Made by a program: the position numbers and the translations under genes. Below are positions 1-8,352 of a stretch of 64,000 bases of DNA, piece after piece (positions within the stretch are counted from its first letter, which is position 1; each line of letters starts with the position of its first letter). The stretch spans positions 249,501 through 313,500 of the forward strand of contig NZ_CP083539.1 in the NCBI RefSeq assembly GCF_025144335.1, in the 5' to 3' direction. The stretch is from Jannaschia sp. W003. GTDB lineage: Bacteria > Pseudomonadota > Alphaproteobacteria > Rhodobacterales > Rhodobacteraceae. Under the pieces are notes generated by a model. The model searched no databases, had not been told where the DNA came from, and saw nothing but the letters and a program-made list of their open reading frames with translations.

Positions 1-2
1 TG

Positions 3-242
3 CTCTACCAGGGCGGCGCGGAGCTGGAGTTCGAGCGTCCCGCCATCACCCGCGAGCTGGTGATCGTGATCCAGGCGCTCGTGATCCTGTTCACCGGCGC
101 GCTCGACGGCATGGTGCGCCGGCCCCTCGAGGGCTTCTTCGTGGCCCGCCGCCGCGGCCGTCCCGCCGCCGCGGCCGCCGTTCCCGAGCCGACCTCGCCC
201 CGGGGCGCGGACAACGACCCCGTCCACCGCGCCGAGCCCTGA
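3..242 (+). CDS. ABC transporter permease, C-terminal fragment (nucleoside/simple-sugar type)
   Basis: The reading frame is open from the window edge, so only the last 79 residues are visible. They contain a hydrophobic segment (VIVIQALVILFTGAL) followed by a basic, Ala/Pro-rich cytoplasmic tail. The next gene is a second permease of the BPD_transp_2 type 10 bp downstream. That arrangement is the usual one for the two inner-membrane permeases of a BMP-family nucleoside importer (YufP/YufQ or NupP/NupQ order), so this is most likely the first permease. The fragment alone has no diagnostic motif, and the family call rests on the neighbour. Confidence 0.75.
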   Translation, partial: LYQGGAELEFERPAITRELVIVIQALVILFTGALDGMVRRPLEGFFVARRRGRPAAAAAVPEPTSPRGADNDPVHRAEP

Positions 243-252
243 AGGATCCGCC

Positions 253-1218
253 ATGGACTTCGCCGACCTGATCCAGATCCTCGACAGCGCCCTGCGGCTC
301 GCCACGCCGCTGCTGCTGGCCTGCCTCGCCGGGCTCTTCTCGGAGCGCGCGGGCATCTTCGACATCGGGCTCGAGGGCAAGATGCTGGCCTCTGCCTTCT
401 TCTCGGCTGCCGCCGCCTACGCCACCGGCTCGGCCTGGCTGGGCCTGCTGGCCGGCATCGGCGCGGCGATGGTCTTGGCGGCGATCCACGGGCTGGCCTC
501 GATCACCTTCCGGGGCAACCAGCTGATCTCCGGGGTCGCCATCAACTTCCTCGCCTCGGGCATGACCGTGGTGGTGGGCGAGACGTGGTTCTCGCTCGGC
601 GGGCGCACCCCCGCCCTCGCCGGCCCGGCCCGCTTCGGCGAGGTGGAGCTGCCCTTCGCGGACGCCGTGCGCGACGTGCCGGTGCTGGGGCCGGTCTACT
701 CCGACCTCCTCTCGGGCCACTCGATCCTGGTCTACATCGCCCTCGCCATCGTGCCCCTGACGTGGTGGGTGCTGTTCCGCACCCGCTTCGGCCTGCGCCT
801 GCGCGCCGTGGGCGAGAACCCCGCCGCCGTGGACACTGCCGGCGTCAGCGTGGTCGGCCTGCGGTATGCGGCCGTCATGATCTGCGGCGTCCTCACCGGC
901 ATCGCCGGCGCGCACCTCGCCACCGCGCTCGGCGCGGGTTTCGTCAAGGAGATGTCGGCGGGCCGGGGCTTCATCGCGCTGGCCGCCCTGATCTTCGCCA
1001 AGTGGCGCCCGTGGTACGCGCTGGGGGCGTGCCTCCTGTTCGGCCTCCTGGAGGCGGTCGGCAACCGCTACCAGAACATCGACGTGGGCGGCTTCGACAT
1101 CCCCACCCAGTTCATGCAGGCGCTGCCCTACATCCTCACGGTCGTGATCTTGGCCGGCTTCGTAGGCCGCGCCATCCCGCCGCGTGCCGGGGGCGAGCCC
1201 TATGTCAAGGAAAGCTGA
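253..1218 (+). CDS. ABC transporter permease (BPD_transp_2; nucleoside/simple-sugar importer)
   Basis: A 321-residue inner-membrane protein with about eight to ten hydrophobic segments spread along its length. The segment EKMLASAFFSAAAAYATGS-like GLEGKMLASAF and the later loop with FRTRFGLRLRAVGENPAA are typical of branched-chain/sugar-type ABC permeases. With the truncated permease upstream it should form the translocation pore of an importer for purine nucleosides or related sugars. The ATG follows an AGGA at 243-246. The 3' end overlaps the start of a purine nucleoside phosphorylase, so uptake and phosphorolysis of the imported nucleoside are probably coupled. The ATPase and the binding protein would lie outside the window. 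Substrate is inferred from context. Confidence 0.88.
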   Translation: MDFADLIQILDSALRLATPLLLACLAGLFSERAGIFDIGLEGKMLASAFFSAAAAYATGSAWLGLLAGIGAAMVLAAIHGLASITFRGNQLISGVAINFLASGMTVVVGETWFSLGGRTPALAGPARFGEVELPFADAVRDVPVLGPVYSDLLSGHSILVYIALAIVPLTWWVLFRTRFGLRLRAVGENPAAVDTAGVSVVGLRYAAVMICGVLTGIAGAHLATALGAGFVKEMSAGRGFIALAALIFAKWRPWYALGACLLFGLLEAVGNRYQNIDVGGFDIPTQFMQALPYILTVVILAGFVGRAIPPRAGGEPYVKES

Positions 1219-2002
1219 CGACCTCGCCGCCCTCGTCCGCGCGCAGGCGGGCGCCGAGGCCCCGGCGCTGGGGCTGATCCTCGGCTCGGGGCTGGGGCAC
1301 CTGGCGGACGCGGTGGACGGCGTCTCGATCCCCTACGACGCGCTCGACGGCTTCCCCCACGCCGGCGTCTCGGGCCACGCGCCGAAGCTGGTGGTGGGCA
1401 CCCTGGAGGGCACGCGCGTCGCCGTGCTGGGGGGCCGCGCGCACTACTACGAGAACGGGCGCCCGGACGCGATGCGCCTTCCCTTAGAGGTGCTTCATGC
1501 CCTGGGCGTGCCCGAGCTGGTCGTCACCAACGCCGCAGGTTCCTTGCGCGAGGACATGCCCACCGGCTCGGTGATGCTGCTGTCGGATCACATCAACTTC
1601 TCGGGCCTCAACCCGCTGATCGGCGAGCCGACCGACGCGCGCTTCGTGCCCATGACCGACGCCCACGACCCCGGGCTGCGCGCCCGCCTGCGCGCCGCCG
1701 CCGAGGCCGAGGGCATCGCCATGCCCGAGGGCGTCTACGCCTGGTACTCCGGCCCCTCCTTCGAGACCCCCGCCGAGATCCGCGCGCTGCGCACCCTCGG
1801 CGCGGATGCGGTGGGCATGTCCACGGTGCCCGAGGTGATCCTGGCGCGCTTCCTGGGGCTGCGCGTCGCGGGCGTCTCGGTAGTGACGAACATGGCGGCG
1901 GGCCTGTCCGCCGAGGCGATCTGCCACGACCACACCAAGGCCATGGCCCCCGTGGGCGCCGCCAAGCTGGAGCGGGTGCTGCGCCGGATGCTGCGCGGCT
2001 AG
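1202..2002 (+). CDS. Purine-nucleoside phosphorylase, trimeric (PNP class I) type
   Basis: A 266-residue cytoplasmic enzyme that cleaves purine nucleosides with phosphate to give the free base and (deoxy)ribose 1-phosphate. Visible signatures are the phosphate-binding GLILGSGLG near the N-terminus, GRAHYYENG, VTNAAGSL, GPSFETPAEIR and the C-terminal VGMSTVPE / VVTNMAAGLS blocks, all characteristic of the inosine/guanosine (PunA/XapA) family. I prefer the ATG at 1202, which overlaps the end of the permease gene by 17 bp; an in-frame ATG at 1184 lies still deeper in that gene. It continues the nucleoside uptake operon. A second, unrelated hexameric PNP (DeoD) is at 15.2 kb. Confidence 0.92.
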   Translation: MSRKADDLAALVRAQAGAEAPALGLILGSGLGHLADAVDGVSIPYDALDGFPHAGVSGHAPKLVVGTLEGTRVAVLGGRAHYYENGRPDAMRLPLEVLHALGVPELVVTNAAGSLREDMPTGSVMLLSDHINFSGLNPLIGEPTDARFVPMTDAHDPGLRARLRAAAEAEGIAMPEGVYAWYSGPSFETPAEIRALRTLGADAVGMSTVPEVILARFLGLRVAGVSVVTNMAAGLSAEAICHDHTKAMAPVGAAKLERVLRRMLRG

Positions 2003-2125
2003 GCCTTGGGGCCGTGAGGCCGGCGGGCCGCACGGGGTCGGCGGCGGCGGCCCGTCCCCGCCGGGGCGTTTGACAGCCGCCCCACCGTGCGGTCACTGGA
2101 CCGCGAGGGGCAACGGAGGCGCCGC

Positions 2126-3052
2126 GTGCAGATCTACCTCCCCATCGCCGAGGTCTCGGTCAACGCCTTCCTGCTCCTCGGGCTGGGGGGGATGGTGGGC
2201 GTTCTGTCGGGAATGTTCGGGGTGGGCGGCGGCTTCCTGATGACGCCGCTGCTGTTCATGATCGGCATCCCGCCTGCCGTGGCCGTGGCCACCGAGGCCA
2301 ACCAGATCGTGGCCTCCAGCTTCTCGGGCGTGCTGGCCCACCTCAAGCGCAAGACCGTGGATTTCCGCATGGGGTTGGTGCTGCTGGCGGGCGGCCTCGT
2401 GGGGGCGGCGCTGGGGGTGCAGCTCTTCAACGTGCTGCGCGCGCAAGGCCAGGTCGACCTGCTGGTGAAGCTAAGCTACGTGGTGTTCCTCGGCGTGATC
2501 GGCGGGCTGATGTTCGTCGAGAGCCTCGGCGCCCTGCGACGCGCCCGGCGCACCGGTCCCGTCCCGCACCGTCCCGTCCGCCGCGGCCGGACCTGGGTGC
2601 AGACCATGCCGCTGCGCATGCGGTTCCGCACCTCGGGCCTCTACATCTCGGCGATCCCGCCCTTCGGCGTGGGGCTCGCCGTGGGCGTGCTGGCGGCGAT
2701 CATGGGCGTGGGCGGCGGCTTCATCATGGTGCCCGCGATGATCTACATCCTCGGCATGCCCACCAAGGTCGTGGTCGGGACATCGCTGTTCCAGATCATC
2801 TTCGTGACCGCCTTCGCGACCCTCCTCCACGCCACCACCAACTACACGGTGGACATGGTGCTCGCCGTGCTCCTGCTGCTCGGCGGGGTGATCGGCGCGC
2901 AGGTGGGCACGCGCATCGGCACCAAGCTCAAGGCCGAGCAGCTGCGCATCCTGCTCGCTGCCATGGTGCTGGCGGTCTGCGGCAAGCTGGCGCTCGACCT
3001 CCTGCTCGAGCCGGCCGAGCTCTACTCCATCGCCGCGGAGGGGGGGCATTGA
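2126..3052 (+). CDS. Sulfite exporter TauE/SafE family membrane protein
   Basis: A polytopic membrane protein of about 308 residues with two repeated TauE halves. Each half contains the Gly-rich motif GxFGVGGGF or its twin GVGGGFIMVP (SGMFGVGGGFLMTP and AIMGVGGGFIMVP). Members export small anions such as sulfite or sulfonate-derived products, but the substrate of this subgroup is unknown. I chose GTG 2126 because a GGAGG at 2115-2119 sits six bases upstream and the sequence then begins (M)QIYLPIAEVSVN, the usual N-terminus of the Rhodobacteraceae homologues. An in-frame ATG at 2087 lacks an RBS. It is coupled to the following TIGR02186 gene, a common pairing. Confidence 0.87.
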   Translation: MQIYLPIAEVSVNAFLLLGLGGMVGVLSGMFGVGGGFLMTPLLFMIGIPPAVAVATEANQIVASSFSGVLAHLKRKTVDFRMGLVLLAGGLVGAALGVQLFNVLRAQGQVDLLVKLSYVVFLGVIGGLMFVESLGALRRARRTGPVPHRPVRRGRTWVQTMPLRMRFRTSGLYISAIPPFGVGLAVGVLAAIMGVGGGFIMVPAMIYILGMPTKVVVGTSLFQIIFVTAFATLLHATTNYTVDMVLAVLLLLGGVIGAQVGTRIGTKLKAEQLRILLAAMVLAVCGKLALDLLLEPAELYSIAAEGGH

Positions 3053-3813
3053 TCCGCGCGGCATTCCTCGCCCTCCTCGCCCTCGCCCTGCCCGCGGCGG
3101 CCGACGAGGAGGTGGTCGCCGCCCTCAGCCAGGACCGCGTTTCGATCTCGACCTCGTTCGACGGCTCCGAGATCCTCGTCTTCGGCGCCGTGAAGCGCGA
3201 CGCCCCCGCCCCGCCCGACGGCCGGCTGGGCATCATCGTCACCGTCGCCGGCCCGGGCGAGCCGCTCACGGTGCGCCGCAAGGCGCGGCGCCTGGGCATC
3301 TGGGTCAACGTCGAGGGCGTGGAGGTGGACCGCGCGCCCTCGTTCTACGCGGTGGCCACCTCGGCGCCCCTGCGCGACGTGCTCACCCGCACCGAGGACC
3401 AGCGCTGGCGCATCTCGCCGCGCCTCGCGATCCGCGCCGTGGGCGTGGCGGACGCGGCCGCCGACGCGCCGGAGTTCCTGTCGGCGCTGATCCGGGTGCG
3501 CGAGGCCGCGGGCCTGTATGCCACGGCCCCGAACACCGTGCAGCTGCGCGACGACACCCTGTTCTCGACCACCATCGCCCTGCCCGCCGCGCTGACGGAA
3601 GGAGACTACGCCACCCGCATCTTCCTCACCCGCGAGGGCCGCGTGGTGGACAGCTACGCGACCTCGATCTTCGTGCGGAAGGTGGGGCTGGAGCGGTGGA
3701 TCCACGCCCTCGCCCACGACCAGCCTCTGGCCTACGGCCTCCTGTCGCTCCTGATCGCCATCGCCGCCGGCTGCGGCGCCTCCGCGGCGTTCAGGCTGGT
3801 GCTGCGGAACTGA
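3049..3813 (+). CDS. TIGR02186 family protein, exported and C-terminally membrane-anchored
   Basis: A 254-residue protein with a signal peptide (AFLALLALALPAAADEE), a beta-rich periplasmic domain containing ISTSFDGSEILVFGAVKR, and one transmembrane segment near the C-terminus (YGLLSLLIAIAAGCGASAA). This is the layout of the TIGR02186 family, usually found directly after a TauE-type exporter in alphaproteobacteria. Its biochemical role is not established; the coupling suggests an accessory to the transporter. The start is TTG at 3049, overlapping the TauE stop as TTGA, with a purine-rich GGAGGGGGGG just upstream serving as RBS. Confidence 0.85.
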   Translation: MIRAAFLALLALALPAAADEEVVAALSQDRVSISTSFDGSEILVFGAVKRDAPAPPDGRLGIIVTVAGPGEPLTVRRKARRLGIWVNVEGVEVDRAPSFYAVATSAPLRDVLTRTEDQRWRISPRLAIRAVGVADAAADAPEFLSALIRVREAAGLYATAPNTVQLRDDTLFSTTIALPAALTEGDYATRIFLTREGRVVDSYATSIFVRKVGLERWIHALAHDQPLAYGLLSLLIAIAAGCGASAAFRLVLRN

Positions 3814-3886
3814 GGGGAACGGCGGCCCGGCCCCGCCCGCCCCGTCCGTGCTAGACTGGCGCGGCAGGGAAGCCGGGAGACCGCCC

Positions 3887-4420
3887 ATGTTCGACCCCGA
3901 ACGCTTCGTCGAGGACTGCCGCGACGCCGTGCGGCAGGACGCCTCCCACCGCGCCGTCGCCGAGGTGATGCGCCGCGCCCTGTCCGACCCCGGGGCCGTC
4001 ATGGACGCCTTCGGCGCGCCCGAGGGACCGGGGCTGGAGCCTCTCTATCGAAACAGCGACCTGACGATCCTGCGCCTCGCGTGGAAGCCCACGATGATGA
4101 TCCCGCCTCACGACCACGCCATGTGGGCGGTGATCGGGATCTACGGCGGGCGCGAGGACAACATCTTCTGGCGCCGCCTCGAAGGCGAGGCCGAGGGCCG
4201 GATCGAGGCGGCCGGGGCGCGCGCCCTCTCCACCGGCGACGTCTGCCCGATGGGGCCGGACATCATCCACTCGGTCGCCAACCCGATCCCGCGCCTCACC
4301 GCGGCGCTGCACGTCTACGGCGGCGACTTCTTCGAGGCGGAGCGGCACGAGTGGGAGCCCGAGGCGCTCACGGAGCGTCCCCTGGACATGGCGGCGGTGC
4401 GGGCGCGGTTCTCGGACTAG
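3887..4420 (+). CDS. Cupin-fold protein, cysteine dioxygenase-like
   Basis: A 177-residue soluble protein whose core reads PPHDHAMWAVIGIYGG and later IIHSVANP. The His-x-His pair plus a downstream His is the metal-binding arrangement of the cupin/cysteine dioxygenase superfamily, which oxidises small thiols using non-haem iron. Length fits bacterial CDO-like proteins (about 180-200 aa). Substrate cannot be told from sequence; cysteine, 3-mercaptopropionate or an unrelated ligand are all possible. ATG 3887 follows GGGAGA at 3875-3880, and an in-frame ATG at 3848 has no RBS. It stands alone, convergent with the SDR gene. Confidence 0.72.
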   Translation: MFDPERFVEDCRDAVRQDASHRAVAEVMRRALSDPGAVMDAFGAPEGPGLEPLYRNSDLTILRLAWKPTMMIPPHDHAMWAVIGIYGGREDNIFWRRLEGEAEGRIEAAGARALSTGDVCPMGPDIIHSVANPIPRLTAALHVYGGDFFEAERHEWEPEALTERPLDMAAVRARFSD

Positions 4421-4428
4421 GGTATGCT

Positions 4429-5148
4429 TCAGCCGCGGCCCACGTAGGGCATGGCGTTCGCCATCACCGTCATGGTCAGCACGTTCGCCCCGGGCGGCAG
4501 CGAGGCCATGTGCAGCACCGAACGGGCCACGTCCTCGACTTCCATCATCGCCACGCCCCCGCCGCCGCCCGCGCGCTGCGCGTGGTCCAGCGCCTCCAGC
4601 ATGGGCGTGCGCGCGTTGCCCACGTCGATCTGGCCGCAGGCGATCCCGAGGCTGCGCCCGTCGAGGGCGAGCTGCTTGGTCAGTCCCGTGATCGCGTGCT
4701 TGGTCACGGTGTAGCTGACCGCCCCCTCGCGCGGCACGTGGGCGCTGATCGAGCCGTTGTTGACGATGCGCCCGCCGGTGCCGCGCATCTGCCGGAACGC
4801 GGCGCGGGCGGCGAGGAACATGCCCGTCAGGTTCACCCGCACCGCGCGGTCCCAGTCCTCCAGCGCGATCTCGTCGATCATGGCGGCGGGCACGAAGACG
4901 CCGGCGTTGTTGAAGAGGACATCCAGCCCGCCCGTCTTCGCCACGAGCGCCGCCACGGCGCCGTCCACCGCGCCCGGCTCCGCCACGTCGGCGGGCAATA
5001 CGTGGGCGCGTTCGTGGCCGGCGGCCACCTCCTCCAGCGCCTCGCGGCGGCGGGCGAGCAGGCCGACCTGCCAGCCCTCGGCGAGGAACAGCCGCGCGGT
5101 GGCGGCGCCGATCCCCGAGGAGGCGCCGGTGACGAGGATGGTCTTCAT
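4429..5148 (-). CDS. Short-chain dehydrogenase/reductase (SDR)
   Basis: A 239-residue classical SDR. The N-terminal Rossmann motif is TGASSGIGAAT, followed by NNAGV, a serine in NNGSIS and the catalytic YTVTK (YxxxK) block. It is a cytosolic NAD(P)-dependent oxidoreductase; the TGASSGIG type with an Arg pair after the second strand (LARRREAL) favours NADPH. Substrate is unknown. The ATG at 5148 overlaps the stop of the helicase gene upstream on the same strand (ATGA), so the two are translationally coupled although no functional link is evident. Confidence 0.88.
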   Translation of the reverse strand: MKTILVTGASSGIGAATARLFLAEGWQVGLLARRREALEEVAAGHERAHVLPADVAEPGAVDGAVAALVAKTGGLDVLFNNAGVFVPAAMIDEIALEDWDRAVRVNLTGMFLAARAAFRQMRGTGGRIVNNGSISAHVPREGAVSYTVTKHAITGLTKQLALDGRSLGIACGQIDVGNARTPMLEALDHAQRAGGGGGVAMMEVEDVARSVLHMASLPPGANVLTMTVMANAMPYVGRG

Positions 5149-6686
5149 GGCTCGGGCTCCTGCTGCCGTTCGAGTTCCAGGGGGGCGGGCTCCACCGACC
5201 GAAGGTCCGACGTGTCGAGCGGCGCCTTGGGCTTGGCGAGCGCATAGCGGCGCACCCAGACCAGCCGGTCCACGGCCCGCGTAATGGCGACGTAGGCGAG
5301 GCGCTTCCACAAGGGCTGCCCCGCCTCGGTACGCCCGACGCGGGCGGCCGCAAAGAGGTCGGGGCCGAACACCTGCACCGTCTCCCACTGGGAACCTTGC
5401 GCCTTGTGCATGGTCACGGCGGCGCCATGCAGGAACGCCGCGCCCATGCGCGCGGCGAAGGGCAGGAACGGCTCCTCCTCGCCGAGCTGCTCGATCTTCA
5501 CGATCGAGGAGACCGAGACCAACGGGTCGGACGCGCCGACCACGTGGAGGCGCGAGAAGCCGGGCTTCTTGCCCGGCCCGAGATAGACCACCTGCGCGCC
5601 CTTGATGAGGCCCCGCGCCTCCAGGTCGATGCGGCGCTTGCGGTGCTTGAGGGGCAGCTCCAGCCCGTCGCAGATCAGCGGCTCGCCGGGCAGGAGGTGC
5701 GTATCGTCCGCGCCGTGGGCCTGCCGGAAGGCGCGGATCAGGCGGATGCGGGTGGCGTTGCGCCAGACCAGCACGGGCGAGCGGGCCATGAGGTCGGAGT
5801 CCACGCGGCTCGCCATCACCACGCGCGGGTCGCGCGCGGCGGCCTCCTCGACCAGCCGCTCGAAGCGGTAGAAGTCCACCTGGTCGTCGCCCAGCGCGTG
5901 GGCGAGGTCGAGGATCGGGCTGTCGGCCTCCTGCCGGTGGACGCGGGAGAGGTGGAGGTGGTCGTCCCCCTCGAAGCGGTCGAACACCATGCGGCCCGAC
6001 TGGTTCACGGGGGCGAGCTGGGCCGGGTCGCCGAACAGGACCAACGTGGGGAAGATCTCCTTGAGGTCCTCGAACTGCCGGTCGTCCAGCATGGAGGACT
6101 CGTCCACGAAGCCGATGTCGAGCGGCGCGTCGCGGCGCTTCCAGCCGGTGATGAAGTCCGAGCCGCGCAGGCCGGCGGCGGCCAGCGCGCCGGGCACCGA
6201 GGAGGTCTCCTCGTAGACGCGCTTGGCCCGGTCCAGCATCTCGTCCGAAAGCGCCTCGGTCTCGGGGCGGTCGGCGTCGCCCGCGAGCCACTCGGCGATG
6301 CGCTCGTATTCGGGGTCGTAGACGGGCGTGTAGATGATGCGGTGGATCGTGGTGGCCGGCACGCCGCGGGTGCGCAGCACGCTCGCGGCCTTGTTGGTGG
6401 GGGCCAGCACGGCCAGCGTGCGGCGGTCCTTGCGGCGGCGCTCGTAGTCGCCCGAGACGAGGTCCAGCCCCGCCTCGCGCATGGCCTTCACCAGCTCGGC
6501 CAGGAGCAGCGTCTTGCCCGAGCCGGCCTTGCCGGTGACGGCGAGCACGCGCCCCTCGTCGTCCTCGCGCTCCGAGGCCCAGCCGGACACGAGATCCACG
6601 CCGCTGTCGCGGAGCACCTCGGCGATGCGGTCCCAGGCCTCGGCCTGGTCCTCGGAGAGCTGGGGGGCGGTGGGAGAGGCGTCCAT
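5145..6686 (-). CDS. ATP-dependent RecD-like DNA helicase
   Basis: A 513-residue superfamily 1B helicase. Walker A GKAGSGKT is at residues 52-59, APTNKAA and TIHR follow, Walker B is VDESSML near residue 198, GDPAQLAPV is the motif III block, and VTMHKAQGSQW plus YVAITRA near the C-terminus form the UvrD_C_2/RecD signature. It lacks the long N-terminal region of RecD2, so it is a short RecD/Dda-like helicase, presumably for DNA repair or replication-fork processing. No RecB or RecC gene is adjacent. It overlaps the SDR gene by four bases. Confidence 0.88.
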   Translation of the reverse strand: MDASPTAPQLSEDQAEAWDRIAEVLRDSGVDLVSGWASEREDDEGRVLAVTGKAGSGKTLLLAELVKAMREAGLDLVSGDYERRRKDRRTLAVLAPTNKAASVLRTRGVPATTIHRIIYTPVYDPEYERIAEWLAGDADRPETEALSDEMLDRAKRVYEETSSVPGALAAAGLRGSDFITGWKRRDAPLDIGFVDESSMLDDRQFEDLKEIFPTLVLFGDPAQLAPVNQSGRMVFDRFEGDDHLHLSRVHRQEADSPILDLAHALGDDQVDFYRFERLVEEAAARDPRVVMASRVDSDLMARSPVLVWRNATRIRLIRAFRQAHGADDTHLLPGEPLICDGLELPLKHRKRRIDLEARGLIKGAQVVYLGPGKKPGFSRLHVVGASDPLVSVSSIVKIEQLGEEEPFLPFAARMGAAFLHGAAVTMHKAQGSQWETVQVFGPDLFAAARVGRTEAGQPLWKRLAYVAITRAVDRLVWVRRYALAKPKAPLDTSDLRSVEPAPLELERQQEPEP

Positions 6687-6740
6687 GGGCCCTTGTGGCG
6701 CGGGGGGCGGGCGGGGTCCAGCGCCCGCCCCCCGGATGCG

Positions 6741-7346
6741 TCAGCCCGCCTCGGCTAGGTGGCCGAGGTCGCGCTCGAACCAGCGCAGCGTGTGGTGGGC
6801 CGACAGCCCCGCGCCGGCGCATACCCGGTCATGGGCGGCGTCCGAGACGGTCCAGCGGCCCGCCACGATGGCGCCGTCGCGGCCCATCTCCGCCGGCTCC
6901 CAGCCGAGGCGGCGGTACACGCGGGCCATGGGCGCGTCGTAGACCCCGACGAGGTGGCGCAGCCCCAGCGACAGCGCGGCCTGCGAGACCCCGGCCAGCA
7001 CCCGGCGGGCGGTGTCCCGCGCGGCGCCCGGCGCCTGGCAGAAGCGCGTCGCCTCCCAGGTGCCGGGCACGGCGGGACACGGGGCGAGGTGGGCGAAGTG
7101 GTCGGCCAGCATGGTCGGCCCCGCGGTCGGCAGGAGGCGCAAGGAGCCGGCATGGCCACCGGCCCCGTCCACCGCGACGACGTAGAGCGGGTCGAGCGCG
7201 TCGTAGGGGTCGGTCTCCCACCCCAGGGCGTCCACCGTGACGTCCCAGCGGTGGCGGTCGCGGAACTGCGCGGCGCGGTCGCGGAACATGGCGGCGGCGA
7301 GGTCGGCGTGGTCGGCGAGGTTGGTGGCGTGGAAGAAGCGGATCAT
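6741..7346 (-). CDS. luxI: Acyl-homoserine-lactone synthase (LuxI family)
   Basis: A 201-residue autoinducer synthase that makes an N-acyl-homoserine lactone from S-adenosylmethionine and acyl-ACP (or acyl-CoA). With the start at 7346 the invariant LuxI residues fall at R24, F28 and W34, matching canonical LuxI numbering; acidic residues follow at D46 and D49, then GSLRLLPT and the WEATRFC block. This numbering is why I prefer 7346 over the in-frame ATG at 7358, four codons longer. The gene lies 124 bp downstream of luxR on the same strand. Upstream of it are a TTAA half-site (7392-7395) and a 12-bp palindrome (7404-7415). The acyl chain cannot be predicted. Confidence 0.93.
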   Translation of the reverse strand: MIRFFHATNLADHADLAAAMFRDRAAQFRDRHRWDVTVDALGWETDPYDALDPLYVVAVDGAGGHAGSLRLLPTAGPTMLADHFAHLAPCPAVPGTWEATRFCQAPGAARDTARRVLAGVSQAALSLGLRHLVGVYDAPMARVYRRLGWEPAEMGRDGAIVAGRWTVSDAAHDRVCAGAGLSAHHTLRWFERDLGHLAEAG

Positions 7347-7403
7347 TCGGGTCCCCATCGTTGGATGGGACCCGGAAGTCGGGGCGAGCGGTTAACGCGG
7401 TCT

Positions 7404-7415
7404 CACCGCGCGGTG
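7404..7415. promoter_or_regulatory. Perfect 12-bp palindrome between luxR and luxI
   Basis: CACCGCGCGGTG is a perfect palindrome about 60 bp upstream of the luxI start. Just start-proximal to it, at 7390-7400, lies GGTTAACGCGG, which recurs identically in front of the luxR operon (8351-8361). The palindrome could be a LuxR-type operator (lux boxes are dyads of about 20 bp) or a hairpin behind luxR. It is shorter and more GC-rich than a typical lux box, so the assignment is tentative. Confidence 0.35.
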
Positions 7416-7470
7416 GGGGCGGGAATCGTGAAACGGGGCGCGGCGCCCGGGCACGCGCGGGCGCGCGCGG

Positions 7471-8184
7471 TCAGAGCGAGATCAGCCCGTGGGTCAGCGC
7501 CTTGGCCACGGCCTGCAGCGTGTTCGAGGCACCGAGCTTGGCGCGGGCGCTCTCGATGTAGGCGCGCAAGGTATGCTCCGAGATGGCGAGGCGCTCGGCG
7601 GCCTGCCCGCGGCTCAGCCCGAGGGCCAGGAGGGCCAGCGTGTCGACCTCGCGGGGCGAGAGGTGCCGGTGCGGGGTCTCCATCCCCTCGCCCTCCAGGA
7701 GGAGCGCACGCTCCTGGACGTAGTGCGCGGCGAGGATCAGCTCTCCCATTCGCTCCGTGGTGAAGCGCGCCCAGGTGTCGTCGGAGCCGCGGCCGTTCAC
7801 GGTGAACAGCGCGAAGCGCCCCGCGGGGCCGCGCACCGGGGTCGAGCAGCCCTGCCCGCCCAGCCCGTGGGCCATGCCCTCGGCCATGAGCTCGCGCGCC
7901 GCGCGCGCCGACCAGTCGAGGCGCTTCCAGTCGAACGGCCCGACGCCGCCGAAGCCCGCCTGCACCACCGGGTCGACGGTGTGCAGCCCCTCCGCGAGGT
8001 AGGTCTCCACCCAGGCGTGCGGGTAGGTCAGCGTGGCCCACTGCCGCCCGCAGGAGCGCACGCAGTGGTAGACGATGTGCTCCGCGTCGAAGCTGTCGCG
8101 CAACCAGCCCAGCGCGCGATCGAGGTCGGCGAGGTCCCTCGCCTCAGCCAAACGATCGGAGAAGTCCTCGATCCGCCGTGTCAT
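7471..8184 (-). CDS. luxR: LuxR-family autoinducer-responsive transcriptional regulator
   Basis: A 237-residue regulator with an N-terminal autoinducer-binding domain and a C-terminal LuxR helix-turn-helix. In the ligand domain AWVETYLAEGLHTVDPVV carries the conserved W, Y and D-P residues that line the acyl-homoserine lactone pocket. The HTH runs from about residue 173 (HLSPREVDTLALLALG) to LGASNTLQAVAKAL. It should bind the signal made by the LuxI enzyme downstream. Its 5' end overlaps by 41 bp a small ORF on the same strand, implying co-expression from the promoter at about 8.35-8.45 kb, where a TTAA-N7-TTAA site is present. Confidence 0.92.
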   Translation of the reverse strand: MTRRIEDFSDRLAEARDLADLDRALGWLRDSFDAEHIVYHCVRSCGRQWATLTYPHAWVETYLAEGLHTVDPVVQAGFGGVGPFDWKRLDWSARAARELMAEGMAHGLGGQGCSTPVRGPAGRFALFTVNGRGSDDTWARFTTERMGELILAAHYVQERALLLEGEGMETPHRHLSPREVDTLALLALGLSRGQAAERLAISEHTLRAYIESARAKLGASNTLQAVAKALTHGLISL

Positions 8185-8335
8185 CCGCCTCCGTCTCCGC
8201 CGGGGCGGCGCGCGCGATCTCCTCCTCGGCGCCCTGCGCGACCTCCTCGAGCCGGCGCGCGAGGCAGGGCAGGTCGTTGGCGTCCGCGAAGATGCGCAGG
8301 TCCCCCAGCACTTCGATGATCCAGTGCTTGCCCAT
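8144..8335 (-). CDS. Small conserved ORF upstream of luxR (63 aa)
   Basis: A 63-residue acidic protein starting MGKHWIIEVLGDLRIFAD. It is unlikely to be a chance ORF. The N-terminal half is an amphipathic helix-forming sequence that I have seen associated with luxR in Rhodobacteraceae (HWII-L-DL--FA----LP-LA--L pattern), and a GGGAGATG RBS precedes the ATG. It is read in a different frame and overlaps luxR by 41 bp, so translation may couple the two. Function is unknown; a modulator of the LuxR protein or simply a translational leader are both possible. Family membership is from memory and should be checked. Confidence 0.62.
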   Translation of the reverse strand: MGKHWIIEVLGDLRIFADANDLPCLARRLEEVAQGAEEEIARAAPAETEADDTADRGLLRSFG

Positions 8336-8352
8336 GCTTCATCTCCCAGTGG

